Shown here piece after piece: positions 1-9,066 of a stretch of 64,000 nt of DNA (positions within the stretch are counted from its first letter, which is position 1; the number at the start of each line of letters is the position of its first letter). The notes below the pieces were generated by a model. The model saw only the letters and a list, made by a program, of their open reading frames with translations. It did no database searches and was not told the DNA's origin. The position numbers and the translations under genes are program-made. This stretch comes from an uncultured Holophagaceae bacterium (GTDB lineage Bacteria; Acidobacteriota; Holophagae; Holophagales; Holophagaceae), in contig CAIZZF010000029.1 of assembly GCA_903937385.1 (NCBI GenBank), forward strand, positions 51,611 to 115,610. The letters run 5' to 3'.

Positions 1-1255
1 GGTTCGCCGGATTGGCCGGATCGGCCAGGTTGAAGGCCTGGCTCCCGGCATAGGTGTAGCGCTCGAACTTGAACTCCGCCTGGAGCGGTCCACCTCGGAC
101 CGCAGTCCCGGAGCTGGTGTAGGCCAGGTAGCCCACATCCTCGGTCCGGAAGCCGGCCCGGGCCTGGGTCATCAGTGTGAAGACCGTGGTGGTCTGGGCC
201 GGCAGGGAACCGATATAGCTGGCCCCGCCGGTGATGTAGAGGCGGCGGCGGTAGCGCACGGACTGGCCCGCCGCGAGGTTCGTCACCGCAGGGCTGCCCA
301 CCACGAGCCGCCCCGGGAACTTCGGGCGATTCTCCGTGAGGGCCTGCTGGGGATCCGAGGCCACCAGGACTCCATCGACGTCCAGCGGCAGGATGCCCAG
401 AGAGGCGTGGAAGTCACTGGTGTTGGCGGCGGATTCGGCGCCCATGAGACCGACCATGGGAGCCACCACACTGCTGGTCAGCGGGGCGGCGAAGTCCGAA
501 CCGGGGATCTCGACCCCCCAGGTGTTGAGTGGGGTGCCCGCGAAGGTGGAGACCGCAGGCACCACGAAGCGCAGGCCGCCTCCCCGCTGAGAGAGGTAGT
601 CCCCAACGTTCCGCAGCAGCAGGGTGGCCCCGCTGCCATTGGTCAGCGTGGTCTCCAGGAGGAAGAAGGCATCGGCCTTGTTCAGCGTGATCCGGTGGAC
701 CACCGACACGCCATTGACCCGACCCTGGGCGTCCTTGGCCGCGCCCAGCTTGCCCTTGGTGTCCAGCAAGCCGCCCTGCATCTCGAGGTAGACCGAGCCG
801 CCATTCGAGGAGGGCGTGAAGCGGTCGATGACCACGGGCAGGTCCGGATCCTGATTGACCACCAGGCCCAGCCGCTCCACCAGGTCGGTGGGCATGGAGA
901 CGCGGTGGAAGCTCTGATCCAGGGAGATGGAACCCACATCCAGGATCGCGCCGCCCGAAGCCGCGCCCAGCTGACCCTCGCGGTCCCCGTAGACCGCGCC
1001 ATCCACGGCGAGGTGGACGCTGTCATTGCCCAGATAGTAGTCGCCAGGACCGGCCGTAGCCTTCAGGCCCGAGACCCGGTCGCCACCGGCTGCCGCGATC
1101 TCTTCGACCACGACGTCAGGCCGGGAGATCCCGGTCGCCCGAAAGCACCCCATGCTGCCGGCAGCCAGGATCAGCGCGAGCGGCGCCAAGACCCGGAGGG
1201 TTCCGGCTAGGTGAGTCCGGGAGAGGGAGACGGCGGGACGGAGGCGCATGATCAT
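1..1255 (-). CDS. Putative lipoprotein, 3' end cut by window edge
   Basis: The minus strand stays open from a start at 1255 (or 1249) to the window edge, so the C-terminus is missing. The N-terminus has basic residues, a hydrophobic stretch (LALILAAG) and a lipobox-like SMGC at about residues 35-38, so a lipid-anchored envelope protein is likely. The remaining ~370 residues look like an exported beta-rich protein (many G, S, T and V; repeated short hydrophobic strands), with no enzymatic motif I recognise. It is divergent from sanA with an ~80 bp gap. No strong ribosome binding site is visible, so the start is uncertain. Function unknown. Confidence 0.6.
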   Translation of the reverse strand, partial: MIMRLRPAVSLSRTHLAGTLRVLAPLALILAAGSMGCFRATGISRPDVVVEEIAAAGGDRVSGLKATAGPGDYYLGNDSVHLAVDGAVYGDREGQLGAASGGAILDVGSISLDQSFHRVSMPTDLVERLGLVVNQDPDLPVVIDRFTPSSNGGSVYLEMQGGLLDTKGKLGAAKDAQGRVNGVSVVHRITLNKADAFFLLETTLTNGSGATLLLRNVGDYLSQRGGGLRFVVPAVSTFAGTPLNTWGVEIPGSDFAAPLTSSVVAPMVGLMGAESAANTSDFHASLGILPLDVDGVLVASDPQQALTENRPKFPGRLVVGSPAVTNLAAGQSVRYRRRLYITGGASYIGSLPAQTTTVFTLMTQARAGFRTEDVGYLAYTSSGTAVRGGPLQAEFKFERYTYAGSQAFNLADPANPAN

Positions 1256-1334
1256 CAACGGGTCTCGATGGAAGTCTCGAAAGGGAACGGAGGTCCGTGG
1301 GTCTTGGCGGACGAAAGGTCTATGCTAACTCACG

Positions 1335-2018
1335 ATGCCGATCTCCGCCTTCCTTCATCGCTGCTGGCAGCACCGGTGGCCCCTGATTCTGGTTCCAGCG
1401 ATGGTCCTCCTCGGAGATCTGCTCTGGACTCTGGTTAGGTTCCCCGCGATGCACCATTTGCAGATCTACCCTGCCGACCGGTTGCCCGTGGTGGGAGGGC
1501 CGGTGCTGGTGCTCGGAGCCGGTGTCTATGGGGACGGGGAGCCCACGTCCATCCTGGAAGGACGGCTGCGCACCGCCCATGAGCTTTATCGGACCGGCAA
1601 GGTGCGCTGGTTCCTGGTGTCCGGGGACAACCGCCACCCCACCTACAACGAGCCCCAGGCCATGCGCCGCTGGCTGATCCGGCAGGGCGTTCCGCCCACG
1701 CACATCGTCAGCGACTACGCCGGACTGCGCACCTGGGACAGCCTCCGGCGTGCCCAGGTCGTGTTCGGCCAGCGTCAGGCGGTCGTCGTGACCTCGGACT
1801 TCCACCTGCCCCGGGCGCTCTATCTGGCGGACCAGATCGGGCTCCAGGCCTGGGGTGTCCCCGCCCGGACCGATGATCGGCCCTGGGCGAGCCGGCTCCG
1901 CTTCTGGGGGCGGGAATACGTGGCCCGGCACCTGGCCCTCTGGAACGCCTGGTTTCCCCCGGATGCCCGCCTTGGCCCCCGGGAACCCACCCCCGACGAT
2001 TGGGATCCCGCCCGATGA
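1335..2018 (+). CDS. sanA: SanA/YdcF-type (DUF218) membrane-anchored envelope protein
   Basis: 227 aa. One N-terminal membrane helix (about residues 15-32) is followed by a DUF218 domain. The order of motifs matches E. coli SanA: SGDN, YNEP, MRRWLI, DYAGLRTWDS and FHLPRAL. SanA affects the barrier function of the envelope, and loss gives vancomycin sensitivity at high temperature; its biochemical activity is unresolved. The stop codon overlaps the start of the downstream thiolase gene (ATGA at 2015-2018), suggesting translational coupling. Length fits the family (about 240 aa). The family call is secure; the precise role in this organism is inferred. Confidence 0.85.
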   Translation: MPISAFLHRCWQHRWPLILVPAMVLLGDLLWTLVRFPAMHHLQIYPADRLPVVGGPVLVLGAGVYGDGEPTSILEGRLRTAHELYRTGKVRWFLVSGDNRHPTYNEPQAMRRWLIRQGVPPTHIVSDYAGLRTWDSLRRAQVVFGQRQAVVVTSDFHLPRALYLADQIGLQAWGVPARTDDRPWASRLRFWGREYVARHLALWNAWFPPDARLGPREPTPDDWDPAR

Positions 2019-3157
2019 AGCCCGGGACCGAGGTGCTCATCCTGGCGGCCCGCCGGCTGCCCCAGGGCAGCTATGGCGGCAGCCTGGCGGGCCTGGGCGC
2101 CGTCCCGCTTGGCCAGACCGTGGTGGATGCCCTCACCGCGGATCCCTCCCTGCCCCACCCCGAGCGGCTGCTCTGGGGCATGGCCCGCAGCCACACCCAG
2201 GGGATGAACCCCGCCCGCACCCTGGCGCTCAGGGCCGGGCTGTCCCAGGACACCGCCGCCTTCACCGTCAACATGGCCTGCGGCTCAAGCCTCCAGACGG
2301 TCATCCTCGGCGCCCAGCAGCTGGCAGAGCCCGGCTCAGGCCCGGTGCTGGCCGGCGGCAGCGAGGCCATGTCGGACACCCCCCACCTGGTGCCGGGGCT
2401 GCGCTGGGGCTTTCGCCTGGGGCACCGCCAGCTGCCGGACGTCATGCACCAGGATGGCCTGCGCTGCCCGGTGACCGGTCTGCTCATGGGCGAGACCATC
2501 GAGCAGCTGGCCCGGAAGCGTGGGCTCACCCGGCTGGAGGCCGATGCCTGGGCCGCCGAGAGCCACCGGCGCGCCGCCGAGGCGGACTTCCAGGCCGAGC
2601 TGGTCGTGCATCCGGCCCTGGACCATGACGAGTGCGTCCGCCCCGAGGTGACCCCAGAACGGCTGGCCCACCTGGCCCCGGTCTTCGATCCCGAAGGCCA
2701 GGTCACCGCCGGCAATGCCTCGGCCCTCTCGGATGGGGCCGCAGCCCTGCTCCTGGGCCGGCGCGAGCACGCGGGTGACGCCAGGCCCCTGGCGCGGATC
2801 CTGGGCTGGAGCGAGGCCGGAGTGGCTCCCCTGGACATGGGCGAGGCCCCCGTGCCGGCGGTGCAGCGCCTGCTGGGCGCCCACGGGATGACCGTGGCCG
2901 ACATCGACCTCTGGGAGCTGAACGAGGCCTTCTCCACGCAGCTGCTGGTCTGCCAGCAGCTGCTGGGCCTCCCACCGGACCGCCTGAACGTGGCCGGGGG
3001 CGGGGTGGCGCTGGGGCACCCCATCGGCGCCACCGGCGCCCGCATCCTCTGCACCTTGGTCCATCAGCTGCGGCGGCGCGGCGGGGGCCTGGGCGTGGCC
3101 ACCCTCGGCATCGGCGGCGGCCTGGGCCTCGCCCTGCTGATCGAGACCCTCCCCTAG
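2015..3157 (+). CDS. Thiolase-family protein lacking the second catalytic cysteine
   Basis: About 380 aa from the ATG that overlaps the sanA stop; a start at 2000 is possible but less economical. Thiolases join or cleave acyl-CoA units. The N-terminal nucleophile is present (ACGSSLQT, about residue 90), as are GGSEAMS, NEAFSTQ and the active-site His in GHPIGATGAR. The C-terminal motif that normally reads ATLCIGGG reads ATLGIGGG here (codon GGC at 3107-3109), so the cysteine that acts as general acid/base is gone. The protein is otherwise full length and intact. It may condense or transfer acyl groups poorly or catalyse a related reaction; acetyl-CoA acetyltransferase activity should not be assumed. 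It converges on the acyltransferase/ligase fusion, 22 bp away. Confidence 0.85.
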   Translation: MKPGTEVLILAARRLPQGSYGGSLAGLGAVPLGQTVVDALTADPSLPHPERLLWGMARSHTQGMNPARTLALRAGLSQDTAAFTVNMACGSSLQTVILGAQQLAEPGSGPVLAGGSEAMSDTPHLVPGLRWGFRLGHRQLPDVMHQDGLRCPVTGLLMGETIEQLARKRGLTRLEADAWAAESHRRAAEADFQAELVVHPALDHDECVRPEVTPERLAHLAPVFDPEGQVTAGNASALSDGAAALLLGRREHAGDARPLARILGWSEAGVAPLDMGEAPVPAVQRLLGAHGMTVADIDLWELNEAFSTQLLVCQQLLGLPPDRLNVAGGGVALGHPIGATGARILCTLVHQLRRRGGGLGVATLGIGGGLGLALLIETLP

Positions 3158-3179
3158 GATCTGTTCTCAGGGCGGATGC

Positions 3180-5810
3180 CTAGGCCGGCGCCTCGCCCAG
3201 GAGCTCCTTCAGCGCCCGGTAGTTCGTCTTGCCAGTGCCCAGGGTGGGGATCTGGTCGATGTGGCGCACCACGCGGATGTTGTGCAGGGACGACAACCCC
3301 GCCGCGCGAATGACGGCATTGGCATCGTCACGGCCGATCCCGGCCACGGAGAACAAGATCAGGTCCGGGTTGAGTTCCTCGGGCGAGGCTTCCACGGCCA
3401 GGACCGGCTCGGTCTCGTCATCGCCCTGGAAGCGGCGGGACAGGGCCTCCTCGATGGCGGGGAGGGAGACCATCTCGCCCCCCAGCTTCACGAAGCGCTT
3501 GAGCCGGCCCGCGAACACGAGCACGCCGCGGTCCTGTCGCACCAGGTCTCCGGTGCGATACCAGGAGCTGCCTTCGAAGGTCTCGAAGGGGGAGTCCACA
3601 TCGGGGTTGAGGTAGCCCCCGAAGATGCTGGGGCCCTTGACCAGCAGCATGCCGGGCTGGCCGGGCTCCACGCGGAGGCCGGTGTCCAGGTCCACGATGC
3701 ACCACGTGACGGACAACAGCGGCTTCCCGATGCTGCCGGTGCGGGGATCCTCCTCACGGTTGACGGAGACCACGGGCGAACACTCGGTGATGCCGTAGCC
3801 TTCGAGGACCGTGCAGCCGGACCAGCGTCGGGCGAGGGTCGCATAGATTGAGTCGGGACACTTCTCGGCGCCCGACACGACAACGCGGAGGGACTCCAGG
3901 TGGCGGTCTTCCGCCATGCGGAGGATGCCCCCGAGGAAGGTGGGCGTGCCCACCAGCATGGTGGCGTGGTAGGCCTCGATGATCCGGGCCAGCATGCGGC
4001 CTTCGGTGGGATTGGGGTGGTAGACCACCCGCAGCCCCAGCAGCAGCGGCAGGATCGTGGTGGTGGTGAGGCCGAAGGCGTGGAAGGGCGGCAGGCAGCC
4101 CATGACCCGCTCATCCTCCCGGAAGTGGAGGGCCTCAGCCGCGTCCCGGATGTTTGCCAGGATGTTGCCATGGCTCAGCGGCACAGCCTTGGGGTTGCTT
4201 TCGCTGCCGCTGGTGAACAGTACTGCCGCGGTGGCGGGGGCCTTCTCCGCCACCAGGGAGGCCCAGTTGAAGCGGGCCCGGAAGGCCGCCATCAGCTTGG
4301 TCGGCAGGGAGATCTTCTTCCCGGCCTCGTCCAGCAGCAGCAGGCGGTCCTTCACGGCCGACAGGTCCACGCCCTGGGCATCCAGCCGGTTGACGAGGGT
4401 GGAGACGGTGATGACGTGCCGCACGCCCACCAGATCGAGCCCGAAGCCCATGCTCCGGGCGCCGGCGGTCCAGTTCACCAACACCGGCGTCTTGCCCGCG
4501 AAGAGCAGCGCCAGGTAGATGATGCTGGCCCCGCCCGAGGCCGGCAGCATCAGGCCCACGTGGGTGCCGTCCAGCCGCTCGAAGAGGGGTTTCAGCACCA
4601 TGATCGCCGTGAGCACGTCCCGGTAGGTCTTCACGCCGCCCGCCTGGTCCGCCATCACCACGCGGCGCGGATCCCGCCGGGCCTGCTTGAGGAAGACCTC
4701 GGGAATGGTGTCGCCCTCGGGCATCTCGATGGGCAGGTCGGTGCGACTGTGGAACCAGGTCTGGGGCACGGCCTTCAGCTCACCCTGGCGCAGGGAGACC
4801 GCGGCGCCCGTGGCGGCCAGCAGTACATCCCCCACGGTCTGGAGGGAGGCTGGATCGCCGCAGGGATAGCCGTAGGCCCGCTGGATCCACAGCTCAAGCT
4901 CGCGGTGGCCCAGGGCATCCAGGCCGAGGTCATTCACCAGCGTCTGGGCATCCTGGATGTCCGAGTGGCCCGTGACCGCCTGCAGGTGGTGGCGAACCGC
5001 GTCCCGCACCTGGGTGGGCACCGTGCGGGCGTTCCCCTCGACCCGGGGCCGGGGTGGCTCCGGCAGGGTGCGCGGGGCATGGTTCCGCCAGAATCGGTAG
5101 GGAACATAGGTGCGGGCGGTGGCCTCTCGGTTGAGCGCCGCTTCCAGGGCCTGGTTGAGGGCTGACCGGCCCTTGTCCAGGGGCAGCTCACAGGCCTCCT
5201 CCAGCACCATGCGGACATCCCGGCGCGGCATGAAGAACAGGCCGTTCACGCCCAGGTAGAACACGCTCTTCAGCAGCTGGAGCCCCAGCCTCGGCCGCGT
5301 CCCTGCCGCGGCGCTGAAGCGGCTGCCCCAGAGGCCCTGCAGCCGCACCGTCACGACCCGTGCGCCGGGGGCCTGGCGGAGGATCGCCTCGACCACGCTG
5401 TTGTCGGAGTAGTCTTCGGTGCGCTGGCGGGCCAGCCGCCCACCGGGGAACAGCAGCAGGCTGCGGCCAGCGGCCAGCTGGGCGGCCAGCGTGGCCAGCT
5501 CGGCGTCCAGCGCAGGCCGGCACCGGTCGCCCAGGTCCGAAGGATCCGGCAGCGCCCGGGCGCCCAGCAGTCGGGCCAGCCAGCGCAGGGGCAGCGAGGC
5601 GGCATGGTCGCGGCCCGCCACCAGGATCGGCGCGAAGCGCGGCGCGAGCGTGGAGAGCAGCAGGAACGGGTCCACCAGGGTCGGGTGGTTGGCCACGAAC
5701 AGCGTGCCTGGCCCCGGGCGGGGCGATAGTTCCTCGAATCCTTCGGCGCGCATCCGGTACCGCAGTCGCAGCAGAGGTCGGCCCAGGGCGAGAAACAGGG
5801 AGGCAATCAT
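3180..5810 (-). CDS. PlsC-like acyltransferase / ACP-like / AMP-dependent acyl ligase fusion (Aas-like)
   Basis: 876 aa. Residues about 1-220 form a PlsC-type acyltransferase with NHPTLVD (HX4D) and FPGGR. Residues about 265-335 resemble an acyl carrier protein. Residues about 370-876 are an AMP-forming ligase with the P-loop LFTSGSESNPK, YGITE, YRTGD, and a C-terminal PTLGTGK carrying the catalytic Lys. The layout resembles bacterial Aas, which re-acylates lysophospholipid using fatty acid activated by its own ligase domain, with an ACP-like insert added. In that insert the serine that would carry phosphopantetheine is Ala (DLGLDALG, codon 4914-4916), so it probably cannot hold an acyl chain. 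The likely site is the inner membrane face. Substrate unknown. Confidence 0.8.
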   Translation of the reverse strand: MIASLFLALGRPLLRLRYRMRAEGFEELSPRPGPGTLFVANHPTLVDPFLLLSTLAPRFAPILVAGRDHAASLPLRWLARLLGARALPDPSDLGDRCRPALDAELATLAAQLAAGRSLLLFPGGRLARQRTEDYSDNSVVEAILRQAPGARVVTVRLQGLWGSRFSAAAGTRPRLGLQLLKSVFYLGVNGLFFMPRRDVRMVLEEACELPLDKGRSALNQALEAALNREATARTYVPYRFWRNHAPRTLPEPPRPRVEGNARTVPTQVRDAVRHHLQAVTGHSDIQDAQTLVNDLGLDALGHRELELWIQRAYGYPCGDPASLQTVGDVLLAATGAAVSLRQGELKAVPQTWFHSRTDLPIEMPEGDTIPEVFLKQARRDPRRVVMADQAGGVKTYRDVLTAIMVLKPLFERLDGTHVGLMLPASGGASIIYLALLFAGKTPVLVNWTAGARSMGFGLDLVGVRHVITVSTLVNRLDAQGVDLSAVKDRLLLLDEAGKKISLPTKLMAAFRARFNWASLVAEKAPATAAVLFTSGSESNPKAVPLSHGNILANIRDAAEALHFREDERVMGCLPPFHAFGLTTTTILPLLLGLRVVYHPNPTEGRMLARIIEAYHATMLVGTPTFLGGILRMAEDRHLESLRVVVSGAEKCPDSIYATLARRWSGCTVLEGYGITECSPVVSVNREEDPRTGSIGKPLLSVTWCIVDLDTGLRVEPGQPGMLLVKGPSIFGGYLNPDVDSPFETFEGSSWYRTGDLVRQDRGVLVFAGRLKRFVKLGGEMVSLPAIEEALSRRFQGDDETEPVLAVEASPEELNPDLILFSVAGIGRDDANAVIRAAGLSSLHNIRVVRHIDQIPTLGTGKTNYRALKELLGEAPA

Positions 5811-5940
5811 CGGGAAGTGTTACCTGCAGGCTGATGACGGGTGAGCGGGAATTGTAACGGGAAACACAGTCCCCTCCTAAACCTGTCCCGGGAGTTCTGC
5901 GAAGATGATGCAGGACCCAGCGGGGTCCTTCGAGGTTCCG

Positions 5941-6672
5941 ATGGCCGATTCGCCCCTGATCCAACTCACCGACATCACCAAGGTCTACCAGATGGGAGAC
6001 ATGGAGGTGCGGGCTCTGGATGGTGTCTCCATGGCCATCCAGCGCGGCGAGTACGTGGCGATCATGGGCCCTTCCGGCTCCGGGAAATCGACCATGATGA
6101 ACATCATCGGCTGTCTCGACACGCCCACCGCCGGCACCTACGAACTGAACGGCAAGCTGGCCTCGGCCATGAGCGACGACAACCTCGCCCAGATCCGGAA
6201 CGAGGAGATCGGCTTCGTCTTCCAGACCTTCAACCTGCTGGCCCGCACGACCTCGCTGCAAAACGTGGAGCTGCCCCTCATCTACGCGGGCAAGACACCC
6301 CACCAGCGCCATGAGATGGCACAGCGCGCCCTGGAAAACGTCGGCCTCGGCACCCGCAGCGATCACATGCCCAACCAGCTCTCCGGTGGCCAGCGGCAGC
6401 GCGTGGCCATCGCCCGGGCTCTGGTGAACGAGCCCTCCATCCTGCTGGCGGACGAGCCCACAGGCGCCCTGGATTCCAAGACCAGCATCGAGATCATGGC
6501 CCTCTTCGAGGACCTCTACCAGAAGGGCAACACCATCATCCTCGTGACCCACGAGGAGGACATCGCCCGCCATGCCCACCGCATCGTGAAGCTCCGGGAC
6601 GGCAAGATCATCCACGACGAACCCAACACCCCCATCACGCCCGAAGAGCACATGGCCCGCCTGAGCCTCTGA
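5941..6672 (+). CDS. ABC transporter ATP-binding protein (MacB/LolD type)
   Basis: 243 aa from the ATG at 5941, which has GAGG about 5 bp upstream; an in-frame ATG at 5905 would add 12 unlikely residues. Walker A (GPSGSGKST), the signature [15 protein letters not shown] and Walker B ([12 protein letters not shown]) are complete, followed by the H-loop ([14 protein letters not shown]). The sequence type matches ATPases that pair with FtsX/MacB-like permeases for lipoprotein release, efflux or peptide export. No permease gene is adjacent: the next gene is a carbonic anhydrase and the previous one is divergent. The partner must be encoded elsewhere, so the substrate cannot be assigned. Confidence 0.88.
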   Translation: MADSPLIQLTDITKVYQMGDMEVRALDGVSMAIQRGEYVAIMGPSGSGKSTMMNIIGCLDTPTAGTYELNGKLASAMSDDNLAQIRNEEIGFVFQTFNLLARTTSLQNVELPLIYAGKTPHQRHEMAQRALENVGLGTRSDHMPNQLSGGQRQRVAIARALVNEPSILLADEPTGALDSKTSIEIMALFEDLYQKGNTIILVTHEEDIARHAHRIVKLRDGKIIHDEPNTPITPEEHMARLSL

Positions 6673-6703
6673 CAAGGAACCCTACTCGGGGTAGCATGGT
6701 CGG

Positions 6704-7375
6704 ATGCAGAGGCTCGTGCAAGGCATCCACCAGTTCCAGACCCAGATCTTCAGCAACCATCGGGAGCTGTTCGAGCGGCTGGACCAGAATGAGCAGACGC
6801 CAGAGACGCTGTTCGTCACCTGCTCGGACTCGCGCATCAGCCCCAACCTGATCACGCAGACCCAGCCCGGCGAGCTCTTCATTCTGCGCAACGTGGGCAA
6901 CCTCATTCCGCCCTACGAGAGCATGGGCGGCATGGCCGCGGGCATCGAGTTCGCCGTGGCCTCCCTGAAGGTGAAGGACATCATCATCTGCGGCCACTCC
7001 AACTGCGGCGCCATGCGGGCGCTGCTGAACCCGGACGAGCTGGGTGAGCTGCCGGCCACCCGGGCCTGGCTGACCCACTGCCGCACCACGGAGCGGATCA
7101 TGTGGGAAAGCTACGGCCACCTGAAGGGCAGCGACCTGCTCCACGCCACGGTGGAGGAGAACGTGCTCGTCCAGGTGGACAACCTTCGTAAGCACCCCTC
7201 CGTGGCGAAGGCCGTGGCCAACGGCATGCTCCACCTGCACGCCTGGGTCTACAAGATCGAGACCGGCGAGGTCTTCGCCTTCGACCCCGCCCGGGGGCAG
7301 TACACCTCGATCACCGGCACCCAGGGGCTGGATCCCCTCGACACCGACCACCGGGGTACGGACCTCACGATCTAG
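6704..7375 (+). CDS. Beta-class carbonic anhydrase
   Basis: 223 aa, the usual length. It interconverts CO2 and bicarbonate with a zinc ion. The beta-class ligand motifs are visible: CSDSR at about residues 40-44 and HSNCG at about 97-101, giving the Cys/His/Cys zinc site and the Asp-Arg dyad. No signal peptide is seen, so it should be cytoplasmic, supplying bicarbonate to carboxylases such as those of fatty acid synthesis. It starts 31 bp after the ABC ATPase gene and ends 1 bp before the convergent era gene, with no room for a dedicated terminator. Confidence 0.93.
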   Translation: MQRLVQGIHQFQTQIFSNHRELFERLDQNEQTPETLFVTCSDSRISPNLITQTQPGELFILRNVGNLIPPYESMGGMAAGIEFAVASLKVKDIIICGHSNCGAMRALLNPDELGELPATRAWLTHCRTTERIMWESYGHLKGSDLLHATVEENVLVQVDNLRKHPSVAKAVANGMLHLHAWVYKIETGEVFAFDPARGQYTSITGTQGLDPLDTDHRGTDLTI

Positions 7376-7376
7376 C

Positions 7377-8288
7377 TCAGAGCTGCAGGCGGTCCAGGCG
7401 GTCCGGCCGGTCGCGCCAGCCCTCGTCCGCCTTCACGAACAGCTCCAGCCGCACGGGTCGCTGAAGCAGCTTCTTCAGCTCCCGCTGTGCACTCTGGCGG
7501 ATGTCCTTGATCATGGCGCCGCCACTGCCCAGCAGGATCTTCCGGTGCCCGTCGCGGTCCACCACGATCCGGGCGGCGATGAACACGCCGTCGGGGCCCA
7601 TGTCTTCGGGATAGTCCGCCTCGCCTGGCTCAATCCACTGCTCGATGAGCACCGCGACGCCGTGGGGCACTTCCTCACGGGTCTTGCGCAGCACCTTCTC
7701 GCGGATGAACTCCGCCGCCAGGGAACGCTCGGTCTGGTCCGTGAAGACCTCCTCCGCGTAGGGCCAGCCCGGCTGGGTGGCATCCCGCTCCAGCAGCGTC
7801 CAGAGGGGCTCCAGGTTCAGGCCGGTCTTGGCGCCGATGGGCACGATCTCCTTGAAGGGGAGCAGGTCCTTGTAGGTGGCGATCTTCTCCAGCAGGCGGC
7901 CCTTGGAGAGCAGGTCGACCTTGTTCAGCAGCAGGTAGGTGGGCCGCTCCAGCCGGCGCAGCCGCTTGGCGAGCGCGTGCTCCCCAGTGCCCAGGTAGGC
8001 GTCGGCATCCACCACCCAGAGGACGATGTCGGCCTCCTCGAGGGCCTGCTCCACGTGGGCCATCATGCGCTCGTTGAGGGCGTGCTTCGGCAGGTGGATG
8101 CCCGGCGTGTCCAGGAAGGCCAGTTGGGTGTCGCCCCGGTCGATGACGCCCAGCACCCGGGTCCGGGTGGTCTGGGGGATCTGGCTGGTGGCCGCCAGCT
8201 TCTGCCCCAGCAGGGCGTTCAGCAGGGTGGACTTGCCGGCGTTGGGAAGACCGATGATGGCGAGGGTGGCGTGGTGGCGATCAGCCAC
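7377..8288 (-). CDS. era: GTPase Era, ribosome assembly factor
   Basis: 303 aa. Era binds 16S rRNA and helps mature the 30S subunit. The GTPase domain shows G1 (GLPNAGKST), G3 (DTPGI) and G4 (NKVD). A C-terminal KH RNA-binding domain contains the GSGGAMIKDI loop at about residues 255-265. It is last in a minus-strand run fabZ-lpxA-era and overlaps the end of lpxA by 8 bp, so translational coupling is likely. Length and motif order are typical. Confidence 0.96.
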   Translation of the reverse strand: MADRHHATLAIIGLPNAGKSTLLNALLGQKLAATSQIPQTTRTRVLGVIDRGDTQLAFLDTPGIHLPKHALNERMMAHVEQALEEADIVLWVVDADAYLGTGEHALAKRLRRLERPTYLLLNKVDLLSKGRLLEKIATYKDLLPFKEIVPIGAKTGLNLEPLWTLLERDATQPGWPYAEEVFTDQTERSLAAEFIREKVLRKTREEVPHGVAVLIEQWIEPGEADYPEDMGPDGVFIAARIVVDRDGHRKILLGSGGAMIKDIRQSAQRELKKLLQRPVRLELFVKADEGWRDRPDRLDRLQL

Positions 8289-9066
8289 GGTGCACGCCCC
8301 GCTTGGCTTCGCGGATGAACTGCAGCAGGTAGGCGACCTCGGCGATGTGTCCCACTTCCTTCTCAGCCTGAGCCAGCGCTTCGTCGCGCAGCAGCCCGGC
8401 GTGGAAGAGCAGCCGGTAGGCCCGCTTCAGCCCCTCGACCGTCTCGACCGGGAAGCCCTTGCGCTGGAGGCCGATGGTGTTCACGCCGTAGCTCTTGGTG
8501 TCCCGGGCGCCGGCGGTCTTCATGAAGGGCAGCACGTCCTGGGTGGCCACGGTGAAGCCGCCCATGAAGGCGTGGTGGCCCACCCGGCAGAACTGGTGGA
8601 CCGCGGAGAAGGCGCCGATGTTGCAGCCGTCCCCAACCTCCACGTGTCCCGCGAGGGTGGCGGAGTTGGCGAAGATGTTCTTGCTGCCCACGTGGCAGTC
8701 GTGCGCGATGTGGGAGCCGGTCATCAGGAAGTTGTCGTCGGCCAGGGTGGTGAGCCCGCCGCCGCCTTCGGTGCCCCGGTGCAGCGTGCAGCCTTCGCGG
8801 AGGACGTTGCGGTGGCCAATCTGCAGGCGGGTGGGCGCCCCCTTGAACTTGAGGTCCTGGGGACCCATGCCGAGGGTGGCGTGGGGGTAGATGTCATTGT
8901 CCTCGCCCAGCTCCGTGTGGGGGCCGATGACGATGTGGCTGCGGAGCAGGGTGCGGGCACCGATGACGGCGTTGCCCTCGATGACGCAGAAGGGCCCCAC
9001 CACCACGCCTTCGCCAAGGCAGGCTTCGGGACTGATGACACTGCTCGGGTGGACTTGTGCGCTCAT
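8281..9066 (-). CDS. lpxA: Acyl-ACP--UDP-N-acetylglucosamine O-acyltransferase
   Basis: 261 aa. LpxA carries out the first step of lipid A synthesis, moving a 3-hydroxyacyl chain from ACP to UDP-GlcNAc. The protein has the left-handed beta-helix hexapeptide pattern through most of its length (repeats such as IGARTL and VGDGCNIG), an active-site His in FSAVHQF, and the C-terminal helical part. A strong GGAGGGAGAG ribosome binding site precedes the ATG, which overlaps the fabZ stop by 4 bp. lpxD and lpxC are not in this window. Its presence implies an LPS-bearing outer membrane. Confidence 0.95.
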   Translation of the reverse strand: MSAQVHPSSVISPEACLGEGVVVGPFCVIEGNAVIGARTLLRSHIVIGPHTELGEDNDIYPHATLGMGPQDLKFKGAPTRLQIGHRNVLREGCTLHRGTEGGGGLTTLADDNFLMTGSHIAHDCHVGSKNIFANSATLAGHVEVGDGCNIGAFSAVHQFCRVGHHAFMGGFTVATQDVLPFMKTAGARDTKSYGVNTIGLQRKGFPVETVEGLKRAYRLLFHAGLLRDEALAQAEKEVGHIAEVAYLLQFIREAKRGVHRG

